64,000 nucleotides of DNA. Source: Flavobacterium sp. UBA7663 (GTDB taxonomy: Bacteria; Bacteroidota; Bacteroidia; Flavobacteriales; Flavobacteriaceae). Every line of letters begins with the position of its first letter. Position 1 is the stretch's first letter. The notes below the pieces were generated by a model. It was given only the letters and a program-made list of their open reading frames with translations, made no database searches and was not told the DNA's origin. The DNA lies in the NCBI RefSeq assembly GCF_002483315.1, contig NZ_DLHR01000015.1, positions 317,640-381,639 of the forward strand, read 5' to 3'. The translations under genes and the position numbers were made by a program. Below, piece by piece: positions 43,166 to 51,815 of the stretch.

Positions 43166-44770
43166 TTATGCTAACATAGTAACTGGATTTTCCATAAACG
43201 CTTTAAACGTTTGTAAGAATTGCGCTCCAGTTGCACCATCAACTGTTCTGTGGTCGCAAGCTAAAGTAACTGTCATTGTGTTTCCAACTACGATTTGTCC
43301 GTTTTTAACAACTGGTTTTTCAATAATAGCTCCAACAGATAAAATAGCAGAATTTGGTTGATTGATAATTGAAGTAAACGATTGAATTCCGAACATTCCT
43401 AAGTTAGAAATTGTAAACGTACTTCCTTCCATTTCTGCTGGTTGAATTTTTTTAGATTTTGCTTTTCCAGCTAAATCTTTTACGTTAGCACCAATTTGAG
43501 TTAAACTCATTTGATCTGTAAATTTCAACACCGGAACCATTAAACCATCTTCAACTGCTACTGCAACACCAATATTCACATGATGATTGATAACCATTGC
43601 ATCTTCTCTCCATTGTGAATTTACTTGTGGATGTTTTTTCAATGCCATCGCACTTGCTTTGATTACCATATCATTGAAAGAAACTTTCGTATCTGGCAAT
43701 CCGTTAATCATATTTCTTGAAGCAATTGCATGGTCCATATCTAACTCGATAGTTAAATAATAATGCGGTGCTGTAAATTTAGATTCCGCTAATCTTCTCG
43801 CGATGGTTTTACGCATTTGCGAATTTTTGATTTCTTCTTGAAATACTTCTCCTGCTGGAACAAATGGCTTCACAGATGCAACAGCATTTGTAGCTTCTGC
43901 AACGGCTTGAGATGGAGTTGCAACTGCTGATGGAGAGAAATTCTCTACATCCGATTTTACAATTCTTCCATTTTCACCTGAGCCTTTTACTTGAGACAAG
44001 TTGATTCCTTTATCTTGAGCAATTTTTTTAGCTAATGGAGAAGCGAAAACTCTACCTTCAGAGTTAGAAGTTGGAAGTTGGGAGTTGGAAGTAGCTTCCG
44101 TTTGTGTAACTGCTTTTTCTTCAGATTTTGAAGTTTCAACAACTGCACCAACTTTGTAATTAGCCGCAATACCTGAAACGTCAGTTCCTGCTGGTCCTAA
44201 AATTGCTAAAATTGTATCAACTGGAGCAGAATCACCTTCTTGCACTCCAATATATAATAAAGTTCCTGCATTGAAAGACTCGAATTCCATTGTAGCTTTA
44301 TCTGTTTCGATTTCAGCAAGAATATCACCTTCTTTTACAGTATCTCCCACTTTTTTCAACCAAGTTGCAACAGTTCCTGTTGTCATTGTATCAGACAAAC
44401 GAGGCATGGTTACTACTTTTACACCAGCTGGAATTTCAACTGTTGCAGAAGTTGGTTTTGCTTCTTCTACTACTTTTTCTTCTTTAGTTTCAGTCGCTGT
44501 TCCACCACTTAATAAAGCAGCAATATCTTCACCGGCTGTTCCAATAATTGCTAATAAAGAATCTACTGGAGCCGATTGTCCTTCTTGAATTCCGATGTGT
44601 AATAAAACACCATCGTAGAAAGATTCAAATTCCATTGTTGCTTTATCCGTTTCAATTTCGGCAAGAATATCACCAGTTTTGATTGTATCACCCACTTTTT
44701 TCAACCAAGTTGCTACAACTCCTTCGGTCATCGTATCACTCAAACGGGGCATTGTTATAATTTGTGCCAT
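43166..44770 (-). CDS. pdhC: Pyruvate dehydrogenase E2, dihydrolipoyl acetyltransferase
   Basis: A 534-residue E2 subunit that passes the acetyl group to CoA and forms the complex core. Two lipoyl domains carry the lipoylated lysines K43 and K158, both in EIETDKATMEFE. The peripheral-subunit-binding domain follows at about 240-281 (RVFASPLAKKIAQDKGI), then the catalytic domain with H507 and D511 (DHRTVDGATG). The linker at residues 227-238 (TSNSQLPTSNSE) is encoded by a heptad repeat, evidently inserted in frame. It lies 5 bp after pdhA; the E1-beta gene is not here. Confidence 0.95.
   Translation of the reverse strand: MAQIITMPRLSDTMTEGVVATWLKKVGDTIKTGDILAEIETDKATMEFESFYDGVLLHIGIQEGQSAPVDSLLAIIGTAGEDIAALLSGGTATETKEEKVVEEAKPTSATVEIPAGVKVVTMPRLSDTMTTGTVATWLKKVGDTVKEGDILAEIETDKATMEFESFNAGTLLYIGVQEGDSAPVDTILAILGPAGTDVSGIAANYKVGAVVETSKSEEKAVTQTEATSNSQLPTSNSEGRVFASPLAKKIAQDKGINLSQVKGSGENGRIVKSDVENFSPSAVATPSQAVAEATNAVASVKPFVPAGEVFQEEIKNSQMRKTIARRLAESKFTAPHYYLTIELDMDHAIASRNMINGLPDTKVSFNDMVIKASAMALKKHPQVNSQWREDAMVINHHVNIGVAVAVEDGLMVPVLKFTDQMSLTQIGANVKDLAGKAKSKKIQPAEMEGSTFTISNLGMFGIQSFTSIINQPNSAILSVGAIIEKPVVKNGQIVVGNTMTVTLACDHRTVDGATGAQFLQTFKAFMENPVTMLA
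44061..44092. repeat. Heptad array inside pdhC
   Basis: AGTTAGA AGTTGGA then AGTTGGG AGTTGGA: four 7-bp units on the plus strand, the same core as the intergenic array at 35046. It encodes the flexible linker before the E3-binding domain. Confidence 0.8.
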
Positions 44771-44775
44771 AGTTC

Positions 44776-45774
44776 TTATAATTTATGTGGAATGAAAGGA
44801 TAATTTTCTTGTTCGTACACTACATCATATAACTGATTTACTTCTGGGAACGGAGAATCCTCTGCGAATTTCTCACATTCTGCCACTAAATCAGCTACTC
44901 TTTGATCGATTGTTTCGATTTCAGCTTCTGTAGCGTAATTGTTTTCTTTGATAATATCAAGAACTTGAGTAATTGGGTCGATTTTTTTGTATTCTTCCAC
45001 TTCCTCTTTTGTTCTGTATAATTGTGCATCAGACATTGAGTGTCCTCTGTAACGGTATGTTTTCATTTCTAAGAAAGTTGGTCCATCTCCACGACGGGCT
45101 CTTTCCATTGCTTCATGCATTGCTTCAGCAACTTTTACTGGATTCATTCCATCCACTGGCCCACATGGCATTTCATAACCTAAACCAAGTTTCCAAATAT
45201 CAGTATGATTTGCAGTTCTTTCTACAGATGTTCCCATTGCATAACCGTTGTTCTCAACGATAAAAACCACCGGTAATTTCCACAACATTGCCATGTTAAA
45301 AGCTTCATGTAATGAACCTTGACGAGCAGCACCATCACCAAAATAAGTTAATGTAACTCCACCAGTTTCAAAATATTTATCAGCAAAAGCAATACCTGCT
45401 CCTACTGGTATTTGCGCTCCAACGATACCATGTCCTCCATAAAAACCATGTTCTTTAGAGAAAATATGCATAGATCCACCCATTCCTTTTGAAGTACCTG
45501 TAGCTTTTCCGTATAATTCTGCCATAACTTTTCTTGGATCAACACCCATTCCAATTGGCTGAACGTGGTTACGGTAAGCGGTAATCATTTTATCTTTAGA
45601 CAAGTCCATTGCGTGCAAAGCTCCAGCCAAAACTGCTTCTTGACCGTTGTATAGGTGCAAAAATCCTCTAACTTTTTGTTGGATATAAACAGCTGCAAGT
45701 TTATCTTCAAACTTTCTCCAAAATAGCATATCTTCATACCATTTTAGGTAAACTTCTCTTGTAATTGGTTTCAT
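44776..45774 (-). CDS. pdhA: Pyruvate dehydrogenase E1 component, alpha subunit
   Basis: A 332-residue ThDP-dependent subunit of the pyruvate dehydrogenase complex. The ThDP/Mg motif is TYFGDGAARQGSLHEAFNMAMLWKLPVVFIVENN (GDG...NN). The phosphorylation-loop region YRYRGHSMSDAQLYR is typical of the alpha chain. It is first in pdhA-pdhC; in related genomes pdhB is elsewhere, as I recall. A CAAAAATA about 70 bp upstream could be its -7 element, but no -33 was found. Confidence 0.96.
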   Translation of the reverse strand: MKPITREVYLKWYEDMLFWRKFEDKLAAVYIQQKVRGFLHLYNGQEAVLAGALHAMDLSKDKMITAYRNHVQPIGMGVDPRKVMAELYGKATGTSKGMGGSMHIFSKEHGFYGGHGIVGAQIPVGAGIAFADKYFETGGVTLTYFGDGAARQGSLHEAFNMAMLWKLPVVFIVENNGYAMGTSVERTANHTDIWKLGLGYEMPCGPVDGMNPVKVAEAMHEAMERARRGDGPTFLEMKTYRYRGHSMSDAQLYRTKEEVEEYKKIDPITQVLDIIKENNYATEAEIETIDQRVADLVAECEKFAEDSPFPEVNQLYDVVYEQENYPFIPHKL

Positions 45775-45935
45775 TTTAGTTTGTTTTTTTAATACAATTG
45801 AATTGTGAAAATCATTATTTGTTAATCACAATTTTACGAACAGCAAAAATACTACATAGAACCTGATTGAAAAAATTAAATTCTACGATTTTTGTATTTT
45901 TTATAACAAAATCGATAAAAAAAGTTACGAAATCG

Positions 45936-46415
45936 TTATAGATGATTTTTATCAAAAACCAAAGGCAGTAGATTTTTTAAAGAATCCGACTTATAAATAT
46001 CTCCTTTTGCTCCCATAAAGAAAATAGCAATTGGAGTATCTTGTTTGAATTCGTATTCTGCGATTGCTTGCCTACAACTTCCGCAGGGTGGGATTGGCTC
46101 ATCCAAATCTCTGTCTTGTGGAGATGCTGTAATGAACATTTTTACAATTTTAGCATCTGGATACGTTGCACCTGCATAATAAATTGCTACACGCTCGGCA
46201 CACAAACCTGAAGGGTAAGCTGCGTTTTCTTGATTTGAACCTTGAACTACGATTCCGTTATCTAAAAGAATGGCTGCACCAACTGTAAATTTTGAATAAG
46301 GCGCATAAGCCTTACTTCTAGCATCAACTGCTTGCGACATTAAACCTGTTTCTTCTTGAGACAACTCTTCTTTTGAAAGTACCGAAATGGTCGTGTTTAT
46401 TGAAATTTGCTTCAT
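45936..46415 (-). CDS. cdd: Cytidine deaminase
   Basis: A 159-residue homotetrameric-type zinc enzyme for pyrimidine salvage (cytidine to uridine). The zinc and catalytic motif is CAERVAIY (Cys, catalytic Glu) with PPCGSCRQ supplying two Cys ligands; N-terminal AYAPYSKFTVGAAI binds substrate. The start at 46415 is preferred over 46436 because the longer frame runs into the T-run of the porV terminator. No clear promoter is visible in the short gap. Confidence 0.95.
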   Translation of the reverse strand: MKQISINTTISVLSKEELSQEETGLMSQAVDARSKAYAPYSKFTVGAAILLDNGIVVQGSNQENAAYPSGLCAERVAIYYAGATYPDAKIVKMFITASPQDRDLDEPIPPCGSCRQAIAEYEFKQDTPIAIFFMGAKGDIYKSDSLKNLLPLVFDKNHL

Positions 46416-46422
46416 ATGTAAG

Positions 46423-46459
46423 GAAAAAAAATCCAAATTCTTATTTTAGAATTTGGATT
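46423..46459 (-). terminator. Rho-independent terminator of porV
   Basis: An 11-bp stem AATCCAAATTC/GAATTTGGATT with an 8-nt loop; on the minus strand a run of T follows (46423-46430). It ends 8 bp before the cdd ATG. Confidence 0.88.
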
Positions 46460-46480
46460 GTTTATTAATTTATTTTTCGT

Positions 46481-47701
46481 TTAAAGTTCATCGTAATTTT
46501 CGCCAAAGTTAAATGTTAGAGAGAATCTCAATGTATTTTCTAATGGATTTCTCACTTTAGATGCTGAGAACAAATACGACACATCAATTTTTACTACATT
46601 ATACTTAAAACCAGCTCCTAAAGTAAAAAACTTTCTTGCTCCTTTTAATTCATTCTCATTAAAGTAACCTAAACGTAGTGCGAATGAGTCTTGATACCAA
46701 TACTCTGCACCTAAAGCCCAAGTAAACTCTTTTAATTCTTCTGAAATTCCATCTGGAGCATCATTAAATGAACTGAAAATACCGCTTGTCCAACTTGTTT
46801 TTCTATAATCTGACAACGCTTGTGTGTAAGCATCATCTGCAATATCCTGCTCTGCTGCTTCAATTGAACCACTTCCATCAGAATCTATTGCCGCAACTTT
46901 TGCAGGTGGTGTTGGAACTAAAAGCTTTGTAACTTCTGCCGTAACACCAATTTTACTATACTCATCAAAAATAAAATCAAAACCTCCACCTAAACGCATA
47001 TTCGCTGGTAAAAAGTTATCATTTAAATCATCATTATCATAACTAATTTTTGGACCTAAATTCTGAAAATTAAATCCAGCTCTCCATCTACCATTAAAAT
47101 CATCGTAAGCTATTTCTTCTGATTGATAATAACCAGCTATATCAACTGCAAATGTTGTAGCAGCTGTAGCATCATTATTTGCATCACCAATTCTTAAAGC
47201 AGAACGAATAAATCGTCCACCAACAGCCATAGAAAAACGGTCACTTAACTTAAGAGAATAAGAACCATCTAAAGCTAATTCATTTGGATTCACTGTTCTT
47301 ACAGCCTCATTGGGATCAGGAGTGTCTCTTAATTCAATATCACCTAGACCAAAATAACGCAAAGTCCCAGCAAATGCACTACGTTCGTTTATTCTATTGT
47401 AGTAAGTTAATTGACCTAAAGAAATATCGTTTGCAATACTAGACAAATATGGCGTATAACTCACAGAAAACCCTTGTTTTTGAAGAGAAAAAGCATATTT
47501 AGCAGGATTGAATTGTTGTGAGAAAGCATCTGCAGAAGTTGCTACTCCCATATCAGCCATACCCGCAGAACGCGCATCAGCCGCAATTAATAAAAAAGGC
47601 ACACCTGTGGTTATTACTCGGCTATTATCTTCTTGCGCTTTAACATATTGACCTACAACTAATAAGGTAAATATTATAGCAATTTTTTTCATTGTATTCA
47701 T
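46481..47701 (-). CDS. porV: Type IX secretion outer-membrane shuttle PorV (LptO)
   Basis: A 406-residue outer-membrane beta-barrel of the FadL-like PorV family, with a signal peptide (KIAIIFTLLVVGQYVKAQ). The first barrel strand region TGVPFLLIAADARSAGMADMGVATSADAFSQQFNPAKYAF is the recognisable PorV hallmark, and it ends in an aromatic-rich strand (LRFSLTFNFG). In the T9SS it carries cargo from the SprA channel to PorU, and it interacts with the CTD of cargo proteins. It follows porU but has its own promoter. MKKIAII at 47692 is an alternative start. Confidence 0.93.
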   Translation of the reverse strand: MNTMKKIAIIFTLLVVGQYVKAQEDNSRVITTGVPFLLIAADARSAGMADMGVATSADAFSQQFNPAKYAFSLQKQGFSVSYTPYLSSIANDISLGQLTYYNRINERSAFAGTLRYFGLGDIELRDTPDPNEAVRTVNPNELALDGSYSLKLSDRFSMAVGGRFIRSALRIGDANNDATAATTFAVDIAGYYQSEEIAYDDFNGRWRAGFNFQNLGPKISYDNDDLNDNFLPANMRLGGGFDFIFDEYSKIGVTAEVTKLLVPTPPAKVAAIDSDGSGSIEAAEQDIADDAYTQALSDYRKTSWTSGIFSSFNDAPDGISEELKEFTWALGAEYWYQDSFALRLGYFNENELKGARKFFTLGAGFKYNVVKIDVSYLFSASKVRNPLENTLRFSLTFNFGENYDEL

Positions 47702-47715
47702 AGAAATTAATTTGA

Positions 47716-47745
47716 CAAATATAGTATTTTATTACAGTATTACAA
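47716..47745 (-). promoter_or_regulatory. Promoter of porV, overlapping the porU 3' end
   Basis: On the minus strand, TTG (47743-47745), 19 bp, TATATTTG (47716-47723). The -33 element lies inside the last codons of porU (stop at 47732), so porV can be expressed independently. Confidence 0.7.
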
Positions 47746-50700
47746 GTTTCTCATATTTTTCAACTGACTTTCCAGTAGTTGTAGATCGTACTTTTAATTT
47801 ATAAACATAAACCCCTTTTCCAATCTTATCTCCAAAATCATCACGACCATCCCAAATAATTTCTCTACAAAGAAAACCTTCAGTCGTAACTTGCTGATTT
47901 ATTGTTTTAACCAACTTTCCTGCAACAGTCAGAATCTGAACTTGAACATCAAGTGGTTCAAAAGGCATGTTATGATTGAACCAAAATTCCGTGTAACTCA
48001 CAAACGGATTCGGATAATTCAACACTCTTTCTACTCGAAGTCCATCATCTGAACAAATTGCATTGAACTGGATTTCAGCCGTAATTAAATTATTGTAAAC
48101 ATCCCAAGCTTTAAATAAAATTGTATGCAAACCAGGTGTTAAATCTCTAAAAGGAAATCGTACAAAACCACTAGTATAGTCGTCATTATCTGTTTCATAA
48201 TACTCATTCAAAACATACGGATTAGACTCGTCTCCATCTAAAATTGCTACAATGTCGTGCCCGATTCCACTAGCTGTATTGATTCCGTTTTCATCTTCTA
48301 AAAAAGCCAGCAAAATGGGTGAACAATTTGTAATTCCGCCTGAAACAAAACCTTCATCATTCATATGCAATCTAACTGTTGGCGGATTTGTATCGCTTAC
48401 AGCATTTACGTTAACACCTCCTATTTGGATTGTTCTATCATGACCTGTTTGGTTATCCAAATTAGGCAAATCGCGTTTTGCGTAAAAGCTTATTTTACCA
48501 TTCCCAACTGGAATTCTAATATCTTGCGGCACAACGAAACTAAATTCAAATTGTCCGTTTACTACTGATGCATTTCCTCTAAAAACAGTTTCTCCTAAAG
48601 TAGTAAAATTCATCACTATAAGTCCACTACTATTGGTAACACCATTATTACCGAGAGTAGCTCTATTAATATCTTTATCAAAAATCTGAACTGCTAAATC
48701 ACCGTTATAACCTGATAATAAAACATCATTTTCATCTCTTACCTCACCAGATATCTTTGTCAAACTTAAAGCCTGAAGAACAGGCAATGGTTGATTTACC
48801 GGAATATCATTTACTTTTGTTAGCACTACTTTAGGTCTTGGAATTGCTAATTTCATTGCAGGATCACCAATGTAAAAAACAACCCTTCTATTATCCGAAC
48901 CAGTATCTAACTTTGTCAATCTCAACGCTTCTGCAATTGAAGGATAATCGTTTGAACCAAATGCATACAAGTCTTCATTCAATAAATTATTCATTACAAA
49001 ACCTGTCGTAACACCAATTTGACGTGTAGTAGCAATCAAACCAATTGCCCCACCGCTTTTATTCCAATACATGTACTCACCTCCTGTAAAACGACCCGGA
49101 TCATCAAAACGTGTAAACTCACAAGTTATTGTTATAAAAAGCGGATATCTGTAACGATTAGTTAAATTTTGAGCATCTAATTTTTCAAACAATCTTTCTC
49201 TTGCAAGCGATTCTTCATTCCCGTGTCCGAAATAATTAAAAACTAAAGCTCCAAGCGCTAAAGCGTCTAAAAAGTCTTTTTTTGCTTCTGGATAACGCTC
49301 ACCACCCGCTGCTACTTGTTGCAAATAAGAATCGGTATGTATTTTTTTAACATTTACAAATGGCTTTTCTGCAGTTAAAGTGTTTGCTAAATTATCTAGT
49401 CCAAACTGTAGCGTTGCATCTGTTGTATTATCTGCGTCATCAGAATAGATAACATAATTATTACGCCATCTACCATATGATTTTTCATCGTGATATTCAA
49501 TTACTTTATCAACCATTTCTTTGGCTTGACCAGTAGAAGAAACTAACATTCTCCCAACAGCAATATCAATTCCATCAAAACCTCCTAACATTTGACCTTC
49601 AGTATCATCCATCAAACCATAAAAATCATCCGACATAAAGGACGAGAATAATGAGAAATTAGAAATGTTATTTGTCTCTGAAGCAAAAGGATTGAATCCA
49701 TGAAAAACAGGAACAATGTTGGTATTGCTAAATAATCGGTCTTTATAGTCATAAGATGCATCTCCAAAAAGATTTACATATTTTACTCTTTTATCTGGAG
49801 TGGAAGCATTCCAATACACATACTTAATTAAATTTCTAATTGCTGCAATATCTTGTTTTCCAGAAGCAAATTCTTGATAAATTTTTTCTAAAGCAACCAC
49901 ACGCACTGTCAAACCAGAATTATTTCTATGAAAATCAGCTAAACGTTCTGCTTGTGTTGTTAATTGTGCTGGCGTAATAATCAAATAATCGATGTCTTGA
50001 AAATTTCCTTGAGCATCTTTAAAAATTGTGCCTTTTAAATTCTGATTCAGCACAACTGAATTTGATTCACGTAGTGGCGTAAAGGTGTCAGACATGTCAA
50101 CTGCCACATATTTTCTAGCTGTACCTAAATTTACTTTAAAATTAAAATTGGCTCCAGTGGTATTTTCGTAAGCCGTAATATTATATAAATCGGTAACATC
50201 CCAAACTTGAGAAATTCCTGATGCATTTGTAATTCTGTATTCACCAACACCAATATTAGCTTGCTCCTGATCATTAAAAAACAGGAATTGTTTAGAGAAA
50301 CCAGTTAAATTTCGTTTTACTTTTAATCGTATAAAATCTAAAAAACCATTTGAACTCGGAACACCACCATTGTTATATGTTAGTGCAATTGAAATATTTG
50401 AAGAAGTGGCATTAAAAACTGTATTTAAAGCAGATTCATAACCTTCAACTCCACTACCTGAAGTTAACTGCGGAAAATTCAAAGTTCCCAAATCAACAGT
50501 ATTGGCTTTTACATTAAATGAAGAGTTACCAAATGACTTTGAAGCAGTATTTACTTTTATTTGAACAGGAACTGAAGTATCTAAATTAGGAATTGAAAAA
50601 TCAAATGTTTGAAATTCATCTACATTAAATTGCTCCCCAAACCATCTTCTACCTACTTTTCCAGCATTAACTAAATCTTTTTCATAATAAATAACATCAT

Positions 50701-51604
50701 CAAACTGATTAAAAGTTAAAGTTGGAGGATTTATTGGTTGCAATGTTTGTTCTATTCTTTTTCCACCTGAACCTAATGAAGTTATGTAATAATATGATTT
50801 ATCAGTAAACAAATTCACACTGGTTAAACTTTCGGTATTCCAAGTATCAACTCCTTCTGCATAAAATAAAATATAATCGCTATTATCAAAAACACCATCA
50901 TCTTCACCAATAAATTGAATGGCATTCTGCTCTAAATCATCTGGATAAGGTATTGAATTATTTAACGGTAACATACGCCCGCCATTTCCATAAATCTTTA
51001 TATTTCTTGGATCAACATTAACATTAAAACCTAAACTTTGCAAGAAAGATTTAGAAATTTTATAAACCCCAGATTTTTCCACATAAAAACGATACCAACT
51101 GCCCGTTGCTAAAACAGAATTTGAAACCGCCTGAACAACATTCTGATTTTGACTTCTATTTGACAGATTATTTTGAAAAGAATAAGTTAAAGAAATAACT
51201 TTTTTATAAACATTACCTTCTTTTATAATAGGATTAAAAATTAAAATACCCTTGTAATCATCACGAGCTCTAACTACTTCCAATGAAGCTTGAATCTTAT
51301 TAGGCAGTAAAGATTTATTCAAATCATAAAGTTCCGATTCGTTTATAGTTTGATAATTTACATTTGATATAACTAAACTTGACACATTAGTTGAAGCAGT
51401 AACTGGTACTAATTTTCTGTATTGAATTTTTCTTAACGGAATATCAATATTGTAAAATTCTGAATCAAACTGTGGTACTTTAATTGAAGTTTCCCCTAAG
51501 TTGTAATCCACATTTGAATTCCAATTAATAGAAATATTATCTGCTTGTTGCCCAAAAACAAACACAACAGAAAATAACAGTATAAATGAGATAGTCTTTT
51601 TCAT
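47732..51604 (-). CDS. porU: Type IX secretion system sortase PorU
   Basis: A 1290-residue surface protein of gingipain family C25 that removes the C-terminal signal of T9SS cargo and attaches it to A-LPS. There is a signal peptide (ISFILLFSVVFVFGQ). The catalytic pair is H794 (FGHGNEE) and C828 (TITCEFT), 34 residues apart, about as in Porphyromonas PorU. The N-terminal 500 residues are an adhesin-like beta region and the C-terminus (about 1200-1290) is an FlgD/T9SS-type domain with NYPNPF and GKGVYVYKLKV. It is divergent from gldJ. Confidence 0.95.
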   Translation of the reverse strand: MKKTISFILLFSVVFVFGQQADNISINWNSNVDYNLGETSIKVPQFDSEFYNIDIPLRKIQYRKLVPVTASTNVSSLVISNVNYQTINESELYDLNKSLLPNKIQASLEVVRARDDYKGILIFNPIIKEGNVYKKVISLTYSFQNNLSNRSQNQNVVQAVSNSVLATGSWYRFYVEKSGVYKISKSFLQSLGFNVNVDPRNIKIYGNGGRMLPLNNSIPYPDDLEQNAIQFIGEDDGVFDNSDYILFYAEGVDTWNTESLTSVNLFTDKSYYYITSLGSGGKRIEQTLQPINPPTLTFNQFDDVIYYEKDLVNAGKVGRRWFGEQFNVDEFQTFDFSIPNLDTSVPVQIKVNTASKSFGNSSFNVKANTVDLGTLNFPQLTSGSGVEGYESALNTVFNATSSNISIALTYNNGGVPSSNGFLDFIRLKVKRNLTGFSKQFLFFNDQEQANIGVGEYRITNASGISQVWDVTDLYNITAYENTTGANFNFKVNLGTARKYVAVDMSDTFTPLRESNSVVLNQNLKGTIFKDAQGNFQDIDYLIITPAQLTTQAERLADFHRNNSGLTVRVVALEKIYQEFASGKQDIAAIRNLIKYVYWNASTPDKRVKYVNLFGDASYDYKDRLFSNTNIVPVFHGFNPFASETNNISNFSLFSSFMSDDFYGLMDDTEGQMLGGFDGIDIAVGRMLVSSTGQAKEMVDKVIEYHDEKSYGRWRNNYVIYSDDADNTTDATLQFGLDNLANTLTAEKPFVNVKKIHTDSYLQQVAAGGERYPEAKKDFLDALALGALVFNYFGHGNEESLARERLFEKLDAQNLTNRYRYPLFITITCEFTRFDDPGRFTGGEYMYWNKSGGAIGLIATTRQIGVTTGFVMNNLLNEDLYAFGSNDYPSIAEALRLTKLDTGSDNRRVVFYIGDPAMKLAIPRPKVVLTKVNDIPVNQPLPVLQALSLTKISGEVRDENDVLLSGYNGDLAVQIFDKDINRATLGNNGVTNSSGLIVMNFTTLGETVFRGNASVVNGQFEFSFVVPQDIRIPVGNGKISFYAKRDLPNLDNQTGHDRTIQIGGVNVNAVSDTNPPTVRLHMNDEGFVSGGITNCSPILLAFLEDENGINTASGIGHDIVAILDGDESNPYVLNEYYETDNDDYTSGFVRFPFRDLTPGLHTILFKAWDVYNNLITAEIQFNAICSDDGLRVERVLNYPNPFVSYTEFWFNHNMPFEPLDVQVQILTVAGKLVKTINQQVTTEGFLCREIIWDGRDDFGDKIGKGVYVYKLKVRSTTTGKSVEKYEKLVIL

Positions 51605-51758
51605 TAGCTATAAAACGTGTTAAACACCTATATATTACAAAGAGAAAAAAAATATTTATTTTAATCTAATTTTTTACAATAAAACTTAATATAAATCGTT
51701 GTAAGAGAAAGGATTTTAACACAACATTAATTTTTTTTTACAAAAATTTAAAAACATG

Positions 51759-51788
51759 TTGCATTTTAATTCATTATTATTATCTTGC
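51759..51788 (+). promoter_or_regulatory. Probable promoter of gldJ
   Basis: TTG (51759-51761), 19 bp, then TATCTTGC (51781-51788). The -7 is one T short of TAnnTTTG, so this is a near match. The gldJ ATG is 28 bp further. Confidence 0.5.
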
Positions 51789-51815
51789 GACACGAAATTT
51801 ATTACCTACTAAAGT

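Noticed and set aside
46416..46436. 7-residue extension of cytidine deaminase
   Set aside because: The codons overlap the T-run of the porV terminator; the ATG at 46415 gives the family-type N-terminus.
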